DNA of 64,000 nucleotides from Planctomonas psychrotolerans (GTDB lineage Bacteria; Actinomycetota; Actinomycetes; Actinomycetales; Microbacteriaceae), in NCBI RefSeq assembly GCF_008642235.1, contig NZ_SJEV01000001.1, positions 1,940,400 to 2,004,399 on the forward strand. The letters run 5' to 3'. This document shows positions 9,529 to 17,932 of this stretch, piece after piece. Every line of letters begins with the position of its first letter. The first letter of the stretch is position 1. The position numbers and the translations under genes are program-made. The notes beneath the pieces were generated by a model. That model was not told the DNA's origin. It did not search any database and saw nothing but the letters and a program-made list of their open reading frames with translations.

Positions 9529-10394
9529 AACCCGGTGGCCCGGGTGAACCGCACGGGCTGACCGGGCCGCAGCTGACCCAGCGCGTCGAGGTCGGCGTCG
9601 ACGAGTACGGCGATGACCGGGTAGCCCCCGGTCACCGGATGATCGGCCGCGAGGATCGTGGGCAGGCCGCTCGGCGGCACCTGCAGGGCGCCGGCGACCA
9701 TTCCCTCCGAGGGCAGCTCGTCGTCGCGGACCCGCCGCAGCGGCTCGCCCTCCAGGCGCACACCGACCCGGTTCGACGCGGGGGACACCCGCCACTCGCC
9801 ATCGACCAGCGCCTGCATCGACCCGGGTGCGAACCAGTCCGTGCGGGGCCCGGGTCGAAGCCGCAACCGCACGAGACCGTCGAGCGGCGGGCCGGTGAAC
9901 GCCTCATCGATCGGCGGCACGGGAAGCGCGGGGACCGGTCCGGCGACGAGCACGTCACCCGCGAGGAGCGGATCGGGACCGATGCCCGACAGCACGTCCG
10001 TCGACCGTGAGCCCAGAGCATCCGCCCCGCCGATGCCGCCCCGCACGGCGAGGTAGTACCGCAGTCCACGGTCGGGCACCGGGAACTCGAGAATCGCGCC
10101 GTGCGGGAGCAGGACGGCACGATCGACCGGCAGCGGGCGCCCATCCGTGCGGACGTCACCCCACGCACCCGTGACGGCGACCCAGTGCGGTCCCCGTGCT
10201 CGCAGGCGTGCGCCTCCCGCGAGGATCTCGAGCGCCGCCGTGCCCTCCGCGTTGCCGACCAACCGGTTGGCGAGGCGGAGCGACGCCCGATCCATCGCTC
10301 CCGACGGCGGAACACCGAGATGCGCGGAGCCGGGTCGGCCGAGGTCCTCGATGAGCAGCAGAGGGCCGGGGTCGAGCACGTCGAAGGCGGTCAC
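9522..10394 (-). CDS. pxpC: 5-oxoprolinase subunit C (biotin-dependent carboxyltransferase-like)
   Basis: 290 residues of the AHS2/KipA (allophanate hydrolase subunit 2-like) family, carrying the N-terminal DLGRPGSAHLGVPPSGAMD segment typical of PxpC. With PxpA and PxpB it forms the bacterial ATP-dependent 5-oxoprolinase that converts pyroglutamate to glutamate. The start is GTG at 10394, which overlaps the pxpB stop as GTGA; the frame continues upstream but only as a shadow of pxpB. It is the last gene of the operon. Confidence 0.9.
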   Translation of the reverse strand: MTAFDVLDPGPLLLIEDLGRPGSAHLGVPPSGAMDRASLRLANRLVGNAEGTAALEILAGGARLRARGPHWVAVTGAWGDVRTDGRPLPVDRAVLLPHGAILEFPVPDRGLRYYLAVRGGIGGADALGSRSTDVLSGIGPDPLLAGDVLVAGPVPALPVPPIDEAFTGPPLDGLVRLRLRPGPRTDWFAPGSMQALVDGEWRVSPASNRVGVRLEGEPLRRVRDDELPSEGMVAGALQVPPSGLPTILAADHPVTGGYPVIAVLVDADLDALGQLRPGQPVRFTRATGFA

Positions 10395-11014
10395 GGCGGA
10401 ATCGCCCGGAAGCGCACGGTTCGTCCGGGCATCAGCAGGGCGGGATGCTCGTCGGCCGCATCCCACAGACGAGCCCGCGTCGCTCCGATCAGCTGCCAGC
10501 CCCCGGGTGACTCCCGGGGGTACACGCCGCTGAACTCCCCGGCCAGGCCGACGGACCCGGCGGCGACCCGAGGGCGCGGCTCGGCGCGGCGGGGCACGAT
10601 CCTGCGTCCGGATCCGGCGGTCAGGTAGCCGAAGCCGGGCGCGAAGCCGCTGAAGGCGACGCGCCAGGGCGTCCCGGTGTGCCACGCGATCACGTCGTCC
10701 GCGCCGACGCCCTGCACCCGGGCCACCTCGTCGAGATCCGGGCCGGAGTAGACCACGTCGATGACGACGGCGTCCTCGACGTTTCGGACGGCGGCACGGG
10801 ACGGGGGCAGGGCGGAGAGCCAGTCCTGCACGCGCCGGAGGGGCAGTACGCCCGGCTCGACGGTGACGAGGATGCTCCGCGCGGCCGGTACCACGTCGAC
10901 GACACCGGGCGGCCTCGTCGCGTCCACCGCCGGGTACAGGGCGAGCACTTCCTCGAGCGAGTCGACCTGCACGAGGAGGGCACGATCCCCGTACGGGAGG
11001 ATGCTCCGCGTCAC
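10391..11014 (-). CDS. pxpB: 5-oxoprolinase subunit B
   Basis: 207 residues of the AHS1/KipI (allophanate hydrolase subunit 1-like) family, with the hallmark FSGFAPGFGYL motif and the following PRPRVAAGSVGLAG segment. It is a subunit of the PxpABC 5-oxoprolinase. Older annotations call such genes kipI inhibitors, but the pxpA-pxpB-pxpC arrangement favours the catabolic enzyme. GTG at 11014 overlaps the pxpA stop (GTGA), and the stop overlaps pxpC in the same way, so all three are coupled. Confidence 0.9.
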   Translation of the reverse strand: MTRSILPYGDRALLVQVDSLEEVLALYPAVDATRPPGVVDVVPAARSILVTVEPGVLPLRRVQDWLSALPPSRAAVRNVEDAVVIDVVYSGPDLDEVARVQGVGADDVIAWHTGTPWRVAFSGFAPGFGYLTAGSGRRIVPRRAEPRPRVAAGSVGLAGEFSGVYPRESPGGWQLIGATRARLWDAADEHPALLMPGRTVRFRAIPP

Positions 11015-11769
11015 GCGAACGCCTCCAGGGTCACGCCGGCCGCGGTGAGCGCCTCGCGCACCGCCACGGCCATGTCGACCGCCCCCGGGGTGTCCCCGTG
11101 CACGCACAGGGAATCGACCCGCACGCGGATCGGAGTGCCGTCGATGGCGAGGACGGTTCCCTCGTGCACCAGGGCGACGGCGCGCTCCGCAACCCGCTCG
11201 GCATCGATGAGCACCGCGCCCGGGGCGGACCGGGGCACGAGCGAGCCGTCCGCGAGGTACGCGCGGTCGACGAACGCCTCGGCGCGGAAGGCCAGGCCGT
11301 GCGCCGCGGAGGCCACCGCGATCGCGGAGTCGGGCAGCCCGAGCATCGGCAGGGTGGGGTCGAAGATTCGTACCGCGTCGGCCACCGCGTCGGCCTGCTC
11401 GGTGTCGGTCACGATGCGGTTGTAGAGAGCGCCGTGCGGCTTGACGTAGCGGATGCGCGTGCCCGCCCTACGGGCCGCACGGTCGAGCGCGACGAGCTGC
11501 GTCGTGACATCGGTACGCAGCCGCTCGGGGTCGATGTCGACATCCCGTCGGCCGAATCCCGCCGGGTCGTCGTACGACACGTGCGCACCCAGCGCCACGC
11601 CGGTCTCCCGCGCGCGTGTGCAGGACGCCACCATCGTCGCGGTATCACCGGCGTGGAATCCGCAGGCGATGTTCGCGCTGGTGATCACGGCGAACATGGC
11701 GGCGTCGTCGGCGGTGGGCACCCCGTCGACGGTCTCGCCGAGGTCGCTATTGAGATCCACCCGCACCAT
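11011..11769 (-). CDS. pxpA: 5-oxoprolinase subunit A (LamB/YcsF family)
   Basis: 252 residues of the LamB/YcsF family, with the opening DLNSDLGE and the SANIACGFHAGD motif that supplies active-site residues in this TIM-barrel-like fold. With PxpB and PxpC it performs ATP-dependent ring opening of 5-oxoproline, a spontaneous product of glutamine and glutamate damage. Its ATG lies inside the 3' end of the upstream gamma-carbonic anhydrase-like gene (23-base overlap), so expression depends on that gene's transcript. Confidence 0.93.
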   Translation of the reverse strand: MVRVDLNSDLGETVDGVPTADDAAMFAVITSANIACGFHAGDTATMVASCTRARETGVALGAHVSYDDPAGFGRRDVDIDPERLRTDVTTQLVALDRAARRAGTRIRYVKPHGALYNRIVTDTEQADAVADAVRIFDPTLPMLGLPDSAIAVASAAHGLAFRAEAFVDRAYLADGSLVPRSAPGAVLIDAERVAERAVALVHEGTVLAIDGTPIRVRVDSLCVHGDTPGAVDMAVAVREALTAAGVTLEAFA

Positions 11770-12283
11770 AGGCTCCGGCCAGTTCGCGGTACCGCTCGGC
11801 GTTCCGGCGGATCGTTCGGACCTCGGCCTCGGTCACGTCGCGGCGGATCCTGCCCGGCACGCCGGCGACGAGCGAGCGCGGCGGCACGACTGTGCCCTCG
11901 AGCACCACGGTGCCGGCCGCGATGAGCGAGCCGGCCCCGAGGACGGCACCGTTCAACACGATCGCACCCATTCCGACGAGCACGTCATCCTCGATCGTGC
12001 AGCCGTGCACCACCGCGTTGTGGCCGATGGAGACGTTCCGGCCGATGGTCAGCGGGAATCCGGCGTCGACGTGGCAGCTGACATTGTCCTGCACGTTGGA
12101 GCCGGCGCCGAGGTGGATGGACTCGGTCTCGGCCCGCAGCACGGCATTGAACCACACCCCCGCCTCCGCGTCGATGCGTACCCGCCCGATCAGCGTCGCC
12201 CCGGCAGAGGCGAAGGCGGTGTCGTGCACGACCGGTCGGCTGCCCTGAACGGACAGGACGAGCGCGCGCGGGTCGACGGTCAT
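11747..12283 (-). CDS. Gamma-carbonic anhydrase family hexapeptide-repeat protein
   Basis: 178 residues forming a left-handed beta-helix of hexapeptide repeats with a C-terminal helix. Three histidines at 71, 88 and 93 match the zinc ligands of the gamma-class carbonic anhydrases (Cam/YrdA/PaaY type). Many YrdA-like members have weak or no carbonic anhydrase activity, so the enzymatic role is unproven. It is the first gene of the pxp operon and overlaps pxpA by 23 bases. A TAGCCT hexamer (12290-12295, reverse strand) ends six bases before the ATG, indicating a leaderless operon mRNA. Confidence 0.85.
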   Translation of the reverse strand: MTVDPRALVLSVQGSRPVVHDTAFASAGATLIGRVRIDAEAGVWFNAVLRAETESIHLGAGSNVQDNVSCHVDAGFPLTIGRNVSIGHNAVVHGCTIEDDVLVGMGAIVLNGAVLGAGSLIAAGTVVLEGTVVPPRSLVAGVPGRIRRDVTEAEVRTIRRNAERYRELAGAYGAGGSQ

Positions 12284-12337
12284 GCGAACAGGCTACCCAC
12301 CGAGCACCGACGGATGGGTCGGATCAGTGCCCAGGGG

Positions 12338-12366
12338 TTGCCAGCGAGCGTCGAGACGTTAAGGAT
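12338..12366 (+). promoter_or_regulatory. Sigma-70-type promoter of the 35-codon gene
   Basis: TTGCCA (12338-12343) and AAGGAT (12361-12366) are separated by exactly 17 bases and precede the Shine-Dalgarno and start codon of the small gene by about 50-60 bases. The match is moderate but the spacing is ideal. Confidence 0.5.
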
Positions 12367-12426
12367 CGGTCTAGCCCATTCACCACACAGGCGCCCACCC
12401 GGCGCCGACGAAAAAGGAGTTACCGA

Positions 12427-12534
12427 GTGATCCAGCGTTACATTCTCACCGCACTGATCGCCTTCGCCAGCAAGAAGCTGATGGCGGCATCGAAGAAGAG
12501 GTCCGCCGACAAGAAGCGCAACACCCGCCGCTGA
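12427..12534 (+). CDS. 35-residue basic microprotein
   Basis: A short gene supported by its context. GTG at 12427 is preceded by AAAAAGGAG with seven-base spacing, a 17-spaced promoter lies upstream, and a hairpin follows the stop immediately. The peptide starts with a short hydrophobic stretch (VIQRYILTALIAFAS) and ends in a highly basic tail with ten Lys/Arg in the last 20 residues, including KKRSADKKRNTRR. It could be membrane-peripheral, ribosome- or nucleic acid-associated; I do not recognise it. It has no operon partner, being flanked by convergent galK and the divergent pxp operon. Confidence 0.6.
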   Translation: MIQRYILTALIAFASKKLMAASKKRSADKKRNTRR

Positions 12535-12840
12535 GCGCCCTTTCCCTCCCAGGGAAAGTACGCATCCTCCCCTTCCGGGGAAACCGAGGGTGCCGGTCGC
12601 GGCAGTCCCCCGACCACCCACCGGCACTTCGGGCGCTCGAGGCGCCAGACCGAAGCCCGTCAGCAGCGCGCGTAGCACGCTCCGACATGTTGTCGACGAC
12701 CCAAACCCGAATCAGATCGGCGACGGTTACTACGGTATGCGTCCCCATCGTGCCTATCAAGTCGGCACTTTGGGGGGCAAGGGTGCTGGGGGCAAGGGGT
12801 GCTGAGGGGCAAGGGTTCCGGGGGCGCGGGTGCCGCGGGC
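12535..12840. other. Intergenic stretch with a G-rich repeat cluster
   Basis: 306 bases between the microprotein gene and the galK stop. After the hairpin noted separately it contains no credible gene. Bases 12771-12840 are strongly G-rich and built from imperfect repeats of GGGGCAAGGGTGCT. On the galK transcript this region is C-rich and untranslated. Confidence 0.6.
12540..12558 (+). terminator. Hairpin after the 35-codon gene
   Basis: CTTTCCCT (12540-12547), a three-base loop and AGGGAAAG (12551-12558) form a perfect 8-bp stem that begins six bases after the stop codon. A second, weaker hairpin (CCCC TTCC GGGG) follows. No T tract is present. Confidence 0.5.
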
Positions 12841-14019
12841 CTATGCGCTCGGTTCTGCCCGTGCTCCCTCGGAGGGCTGCACCGAGAAGATGTCGGGCGC
12901 CGTGTAGCCGGCCGCGGCGAAGGCGTCGCGTACCGACTCCGACAGCTGCGCGACCAGGTGGCTCGGCACCACCGCGATCGCGGCGCCGCCGAATCCACCG
13001 CCGGTCATGCGCGCTCCGAGTGCGCCGTTCCGCTGGGCGGTCGACACCGCGAGGTCGAGTTCCGGAACCGAGATCTCGAAGTCGTCGCGCATCGACACGT
13101 GCGAGGCGTCGAGCAGTTCTCCGATGGCCCGCGGGCCGTCCTCGCGCAGCGTGCGAACGGCGTCGAGCACCCGCGCGTTCTCCGTGACCACGTGCCGCAC
13201 CCGGCGCAGAGTGACGTCGTCGAGCACCGCTTCGGCGCGCTCGAGATCGTCCACCGTCAGGTCCCGCAGCGACCTGACGTGCAGGGCCGCAGCACCCGCC
13301 TCGCACGACGCCCGCCGTTCGGCATACCCGCCGGTCGCGTGCGAGTGGCTCACGTTCGTGTCGATGATGACCAGCTCGAGACCGGCGGGCTCGAATCCGA
13401 GCGGGATGACCTCCGCGTCGAGGCTGCGGCAGTCGAGGAAGACGGCGGCGTCCCTCTCGCCGAGCAGGGAGGCCGACTGGTCCATGATGCCGGTGGGGGC
13501 GCCCACGGCCTTGTTCTCGGCGAGCTGTCCGACCCTCGCGAGGGTGCGTCGGTCGAAGTCGAGGTTCCACACGTCGTTGAGCGCCATACCGATCGCGCTC
13601 TCGATCGCGGCGGACGACGAGAGCCCGGCCCCGACCGGAACGTCGGAGTCGAAGTACGCGTCGAAACCGGGCAGTGCGTCGAGGTCGGCGCCGTGCTGGC
13701 CGAGCGCCCAGGCCACACCGAAGGGGTAGGCCGACCACCCCGACAGCACCGCGGGGGAGAGGTCGGCGAGCGCCACCTCCACGGTGTCGTCGGAGAACGA
13801 GCTGGCCACCCGCGCGACCCCGTCGTCGCGGAGGGCGAGCGCCACCACGGTGCGGCGGTCGATCGCCAACGGGAACACGAACCCGTCGTTGTAATCGGTG
13901 TGCTCTCCGATCAGGTTGACCCGTCCGGGCGCCGACCAGAGCCCGAGCGGTTCGCGTCCGTAGCGCGAGGCGAACCCGTCCGCGGCGTCCGCCGATACGT
14001 TCCGTGTGCTGTCGCTCAT
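12841..14019 (-). CDS. galK: Galactokinase
   Basis: 392 residues of the GHMP kinase family, catalysing ATP-dependent 1-phosphorylation of alpha-D-galactose in the Leloir pathway. The galactokinase signature GRVNLIGEHTDYNDG lies at residues 32-46, with catalytic Arg33. Asp180 in GIMDQSAS is the presumed catalytic base. The glycine-rich ATP loop PVGAGLSSSAA and the C-terminal TGGGFGG motif are intact. The ATG at 14019 overlaps the galT stop as ATGA; the frame continues upstream only as a galT shadow. Confidence 0.95.
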   Translation of the reverse strand: MSDSTRNVSADAADGFASRYGREPLGLWSAPGRVNLIGEHTDYNDGFVFPLAIDRRTVVALALRDDGVARVASSFSDDTVEVALADLSPAVLSGWSAYPFGVAWALGQHGADLDALPGFDAYFDSDVPVGAGLSSSAAIESAIGMALNDVWNLDFDRRTLARVGQLAENKAVGAPTGIMDQSASLLGERDAAVFLDCRSLDAEVIPLGFEPAGLELVIIDTNVSHSHATGGYAERRASCEAGAAALHVRSLRDLTVDDLERAEAVLDDVTLRRVRHVVTENARVLDAVRTLREDGPRAIGELLDASHVSMRDDFEISVPELDLAVSTAQRNGALGARMTGGGFGGAAIAVVPSHLVAQLSESVRDAFAAAGYTAPDIFSVQPSEGARAEPSA

Positions 14020-15146
14020 GATCGTTCGATGCCCTCTCGTAGTACCTCCGCAGTGCGTTCCGGCGGCACGTCTCCGATCCAGGCACCCATGGCCGCCTCC
14101 GACCCGGCCAGGAACTTCAGCTTGTCGGCCGCCCGCCGCGGGGACGTGATCTGCAGCATCAGCCGGATCTCGTCCCGGTGGGTGTGCACCGGTGCCTGGT
14201 GCCATGCCGAGATGTACGGCGTGGGGGTGTCGTAGAGGGCGTCGATTCCCCTCAGCAGACGCAGATAGAGCTCGGCGAGCTCGTCCCGCTCCTCCACGGT
14301 GGTCGCCGCGAGGTCGGGCACGTGGCGGTGCGGCAGCATGTGCACCTCGACCGGCCAGCGGGCGGCGAAGGGCACGAAGGCGGTGAAGTGCTCCCCGTGG
14401 AGCACCACCCGCTCGGAGGCGCGCTCCGTCTCCAGCACGCGGGCGAAGAGGTCGGGGCCCACCTTGGCGATCGAGTCGATCAGCTTCGTCGTGCGCGGCG
14501 TCACGTAGGGGTAGGAGTAGATCTGCCCGTGCGGGTGGTGCAAGGTCACGCCGATCGCCTCGCCGCGATTCTCGAACGGGAAGACCTGCTGCACTCCGGG
14601 CAGGGCGGACAGGTCTGCCGTGCGGTCGGCCCAGGTCTCGATCACGGTGCGCGACCTCGACGGGGTGAGCCCGCTGAACGACCCGGAGTGCTCCGGGCTG
14701 AAGCACACGACCTCGCAGCGCCCCACCGACGTGCGCGTGCGTTCGAAGCCGATCTCGGCCATGTCGGCGAGCCCCTGGGGCGCATCCTCCCCGGTCAGTG
14801 CGGGCCCGAACGAGGGGGACTTGTTCTCGAACACGGCGACGTCGTAGTTGCTCGGCACCTCGGACGGATTCTCGGCGGTCGCGGGCGCGAGCGGGTCCTG
14901 CGAGGCCGGGGGCAGGAAGACCCGGTTCTGGCGGGCGGCGGCGATCGACACCCACTCGCCGGTCAGCACGTCCTGCCGCATCGTCGCGGTCTCCGGCCGC
15001 ACGGTGACGGGTCTCGCGTCCGCCGCGCGCTCGGGAGGGAGGGTCGTGTCCCGGTCGTCATAGTAGATGAGCTCGCGACCGTCGGACAGCACGGTCCTCC
15101 GCTTCACGATGCCGGATGAGAGCTGCACTGCTTCGGGCGCGGTCAT
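14016..15146 (-). CDS. galT: Galactose-1-phosphate uridylyltransferase
   Basis: 376 residues of the HIT superfamily. The enzyme transfers UMP from UDP-glucose to galactose-1-phosphate. The active-site motif HPHGQIYSYP is present, with His206 as the presumed uridylylated nucleophile. It is the promoter-proximal gene of a galT-galK operon (four-base overlap). A TAGCCT hexamer (15153-15158, reverse strand) ends six bases before the ATG, suggesting a leaderless transcript. It is divergently arranged with an aldose 1-epimerase gene. No galE is present in the window. Confidence 0.95.
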   Translation of the reverse strand: MTAPEAVQLSSGIVKRRTVLSDGRELIYYDDRDTTLPPERAADARPVTVRPETATMRQDVLTGEWVSIAAARQNRVFLPPASQDPLAPATAENPSEVPSNYDVAVFENKSPSFGPALTGEDAPQGLADMAEIGFERTRTSVGRCEVVCFSPEHSGSFSGLTPSRSRTVIETWADRTADLSALPGVQQVFPFENRGEAIGVTLHHPHGQIYSYPYVTPRTTKLIDSIAKVGPDLFARVLETERASERVVLHGEHFTAFVPFAARWPVEVHMLPHRHVPDLAATTVEERDELAELYLRLLRGIDALYDTPTPYISAWHQAPVHTHRDEIRLMLQITSPRRAADKLKFLAGSEAAMGAWIGDVPPERTAEVLREGIERS

Positions 15147-15232
15147 GCCGTTAGGCTACCGAACTCGCGCGGCCCGGGTGACGTGCGTGCACCGGGCAGG
15201 TGCGCGCCGGAGTGCCCCGTAGAATCGGGCGA

Positions 15233-16222
15233 ATGCGAGCCGTCTCCGGAAACCAGTTCACCCTGCGCCGCGATACGCCGGCGGGGGAGGTGCGCGCCAC
15301 CGTCACCGCGCTCGCGGCGGCTCTCCGCCGGCTCTCGGTGAACGGCATCGATCTGGTCGAGCCGTACGGCGAGGACCGCATCGCGCCGATGGGTGCCGGT
15401 CTGGTGCTCGTGCCGTGGCCCAACCGCATCCGCGACGGGGTGTGGTTGCTCGACGGTGAGGAGCAGCAGCTCGACATCACCGAGCCCGGCTACGGCAACG
15501 CGTCGCACGGGCTGCTCCGCAACACCGGTTACGCGGAGGTCGAGCGTGCGGCCGACACCGTCGTGCTGGCCGCCACCGTCTTTCCGCAGCACGGCTACCC
15601 GTTCCTCCTCGACACCCGCATCCGGTACCGGCTGACCGATGACGGCCTGATGGTCACGCACACGGTCCGCAACGACTCGGGGCGGGCGGCGCCGGTCGCG
15701 GTCGGCGCGCACCCCTACGTGAAGATCGGGGACGTGCCGACGGCGGAGCTCGTGCTGCGGGTCCCCGCGGACACGTTCTTCGAGACCGACTCGCAGCTCA
15801 TCCCGGTCGCCGAGCACCGCGTGGACGGCACGCCGTTCGACCTGAGGGGCGGCCGTCGGGTCGCCGAGCTGAACATGAACTCGGGCTTCGGCGCCGTGCA
15901 GAAGGCCGACGGCACAAGCCGTTCGTCCCTGACCGCTCCCGACGGTCGAGGAGTCGAGCTGTGGGCGGACCACAACTTCGGTTACCTGCAGGTGTACACG
16001 CCGAACATCTTCCCCACGGCGGCGGGCCCGAACCTCGCCGTGGCGATCGAACCGATGACCGCTCCCGCGAACGCTTTCAACAGCGGTCAGGGGTTGCGCT
16101 GGCTGGAGCCGGACCAGGAGTGGTCGCTGTCGTGGGGCATCCGGTTCACCGGCTTCCCCGATGTCGCCGACGCGAGGGACGCGGCCGATGCGACGGACGC
16201 CGGAGGATCCGCCGGGCACTGA
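15233..16222 (+). CDS. Aldose 1-epimerase family protein
   Basis: 329 residues of the galactose mutarotase-like fold. Family landmarks are VPWPNRIRDG near residue 60, the catalytic-type histidines in GNASHGLL and VGAHPYVK, and a late glutamate in AIEPMTAPANAFNSG. It probably interconverts alpha and beta anomers of galactose or a related sugar, feeding GalK; the divergent galT-galK neighbours support that. A TAGAAT hexamer (15220-15225) ends seven bases upstream of the chosen ATG, so the mRNA is probably leaderless, which decides against an in-frame start at 15200. Confidence 0.85.
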   Translation: MRAVSGNQFTLRRDTPAGEVRATVTALAAALRRLSVNGIDLVEPYGEDRIAPMGAGLVLVPWPNRIRDGVWLLDGEEQQLDITEPGYGNASHGLLRNTGYAEVERAADTVVLAATVFPQHGYPFLLDTRIRYRLTDDGLMVTHTVRNDSGRAAPVAVGAHPYVKIGDVPTAELVLRVPADTFFETDSQLIPVAEHRVDGTPFDLRGGRRVAELNMNSGFGAVQKADGTSRSSLTAPDGRGVELWADHNFGYLQVYTPNIFPTAAGPNLAVAIEPMTAPANAFNSGQGLRWLEPDQEWSLSWGIRFTGFPDVADARDAADATDAGGSAGH

Positions 16223-16265
16223 TCCGGTGCTTGCCGGGCGCCGCCCACCGGCGCAGGATCGACGC

Positions 16266-17063
16266 ATGACCTTCACCCCGCGCACCGCCATCGTCACCGC
16301 AGCCGACTCCGGCATCGGCAAGGCCACCGCCGTCGCTCTCGCCGCCGCCGGCATGGACATCGGCATCACCTGGTACACCGACTCCGAGGGAGCCGAGCAG
16401 ACCGCCGAGGAGGTGCGCTCGCACGGCCGTAACGCGGTCGTGGCGCGGCTCGACACCACCGAGCTCCCGCAGTGCGGTGACGTGATCGATGCCCTCGCCG
16501 ACGAGCTGGGCGGCCTCGACGTGCTGGTCAACAACGCCGGCACCGGTGACTCGACGCCTCTCGTCGACCTCGACTACGAGACCTGGCGGCACGTCGTCGC
16601 CGCCGACCTCGACGGCGCGTTCGTCTGCATCCAGCGCGCGGCCCGCCGCATGGTCGCCGCGGGCACCGGGGGCCGGATCATCGCGGTCACCAGCGTTCAC
16701 GAGCACCAGCCCCGGGTGGGCTCCGCGCCGTACGACGCCGCCAAGCACGGCCTCGGCGGACTCATCAAGACCGCGGCGCTCGAGCTGGGTGCGCACGGCA
16801 TCACCGCGAACTCGGTGGCACCCGGAGAGATCGCCACGCCCATGACGGGGCAGACCGACGTCGACCCGCACACGGTCGACCGGCCGGGCATCCCGCTCGG
16901 TCGTCCGGGGGATGCCCGCGAGATCGCGTCGGTCATCGCCTTCCTCGCCTCGTCCGGGTCGAGCTACGTGACCGGCGCGTCGTTCGTGGTCGACGGCGGC
17001 ATGCTGCAGATGGGCCCGCAGGCCGGTTCGCACCTGACGGCCAACGACTGGCGCGAGGTCTGA
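16266..17063 (+). CDS. SDR family oxidoreductase
   Basis: 265 residues of the classical short-chain dehydrogenase/reductase family (FabG-like). The catalytic triad Ser143, Tyr156 and Lys160 and the NNAG motif are present. The cofactor loop reads TAADSGIG (11-18), an Ala in place of the usual first Gly of TGxxxGIG. The C-terminal YVTGASFVVDGGM is typical. The substrate is unknown; similar actinobacterial proteins are called glucose/sorbitol or 3-oxoacyl reductases without proof. A longer frame from 16161 overlaps the epimerase gene and is less likely. Confidence 0.85.
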   Translation: MTFTPRTAIVTAADSGIGKATAVALAAAGMDIGITWYTDSEGAEQTAEEVRSHGRNAVVARLDTTELPQCGDVIDALADELGGLDVLVNNAGTGDSTPLVDLDYETWRHVVAADLDGAFVCIQRAARRMVAAGTGGRIIAVTSVHEHQPRVGSAPYDAAKHGLGGLIKTAALELGAHGITANSVAPGEIATPMTGQTDVDPHTVDRPGIPLGRPGDAREIASVIAFLASSGSSYVTGASFVVDGGMLQMGPQAGSHLTANDWREV

Positions 17064-17097
17064 CGCCGTCGCCGACCGGGACGCGCGTCCGGATGGG

Positions 17098-17170
17098 TGG
17101 GCCCCGTCGGGCTCGAACCGACGACCCAAGGATTAAAAGTCCTTTGCTCTACCAACTGAGCTAGAGGCCC
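17098..17170 (-). tRNA. tRNA-Lys (anticodon TTT)
   Basis: A complete cloverleaf on the reverse strand. The acceptor stem GGGCCTC pairs with the 3' GGGGCCC through G-U wobbles. The D-loop reads AGTTGGTAGA, the anticodon loop CTTTTAA gives anticodon TTT, and the T-loop is GTTCGAGCC. The discriminator base is A. The CCA end is not encoded. Confidence 0.96.
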
Positions 17171-17275
17171 GCGTTCCCTAATCTATCGCGCGCGAACGCG
17201 CCCTGTTCGCAGTCGGCGGAGCGAGGGACGCCGCAACCGCGTCGCCCCGTGAACAGCCGGACGTAGGGTGGACGG

Positions 17276-17905
17276 GTGACCGAAGAGTTCCACAAGCCGA
17301 CGAAGTTCGCGGGCGCCAAGTTCGAGAGCATGCACGGCGGAGACGATCCCGCCGCCATCTCCCGTGTCGCCCACGAGTCGGCGCATGCCCTTCTGCGTCG
17401 GGTGCGCGACAGCGACGAGCCGGGCGTGATCGACCGCATCGTGGAGTACACCGACCTGCACGGCATCGACGCGGTGGCGGAACTGTGGTCGCGGGCGAGT
17501 CCCCGCAGCCTTCCCGGTGCGCTCTGGCGTCTCTATCTCGTGCGGGCGATGATTCGGTCCGATGCGGAGAGCACGAGCTTCTACTTCCAGCGCGGCACCG
17601 AGGTGTCGGTCACCATCGACGCGGTCGTGGCCGGGGCCAGCGCTCCGACCGGACCGACGGAGATCGTGTCGCTCGCCGACGAGATCTTGCGCGGCGTCTT
17701 CTCCGGCGACTTCGCCATCGCGCTCGACCGGGCCGCCGCCTTCTGCCGCATCACCTCGGCCGGGTGCACGAGCGTGGCCGACGACGTGGACGCGATCACG
17801 CCGGACCGTGCCACCGAGCTCACCACCCGGGCCCTCCGCCTGACGAAGACGGCCTCCGAGCTGACCGCGTGCGCCCGCCTCTGGCGAAGCGACGGGCTCG
17901 ACTGA
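17276..17905 (+). CDS. Conserved-looking protein of unknown function
   Basis: 209 residues, soluble, mostly helical by composition, with no signal peptide or membrane segment. I do not recognise a family. It opens with a distinctive MTEEFHKPTKFAGAKFESM segment, has a hydrophobic core around LWRLYLVRAMI (about 83-93), and three cysteines. GTG at 17276 is preceded by TAGGGT (17264-17269) with six-base spacing, a leaderless promoter signature that supports it as a real expressed gene. Its last codons and stop fall in a sequence resembling the hairpin repeats that follow, so the present C-terminus may have been remodelled by a repeat. Confidence 0.7.
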   Translation: MTEEFHKPTKFAGAKFESMHGGDDPAAISRVAHESAHALLRRVRDSDEPGVIDRIVEYTDLHGIDAVAELWSRASPRSLPGALWRLYLVRAMIRSDAESTSFYFQRGTEVSVTIDAVVAGASAPTGPTEIVSLADEILRGVFSGDFAIALDRAAAFCRITSAGCTSVADDVDAITPDRATELTTRALRLTKTASELTACARLWRSDGLD

Positions 17906-17932
17906 GGGACCGCGGCGGCGGTCGCGGGATAC

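Noticed and set aside
12841-14955. Apparent GalT-GalK fusion frame
   Set aside because: The N-terminal part is galT read in the wrong frame; the true galT and galK overlap by only four bases.
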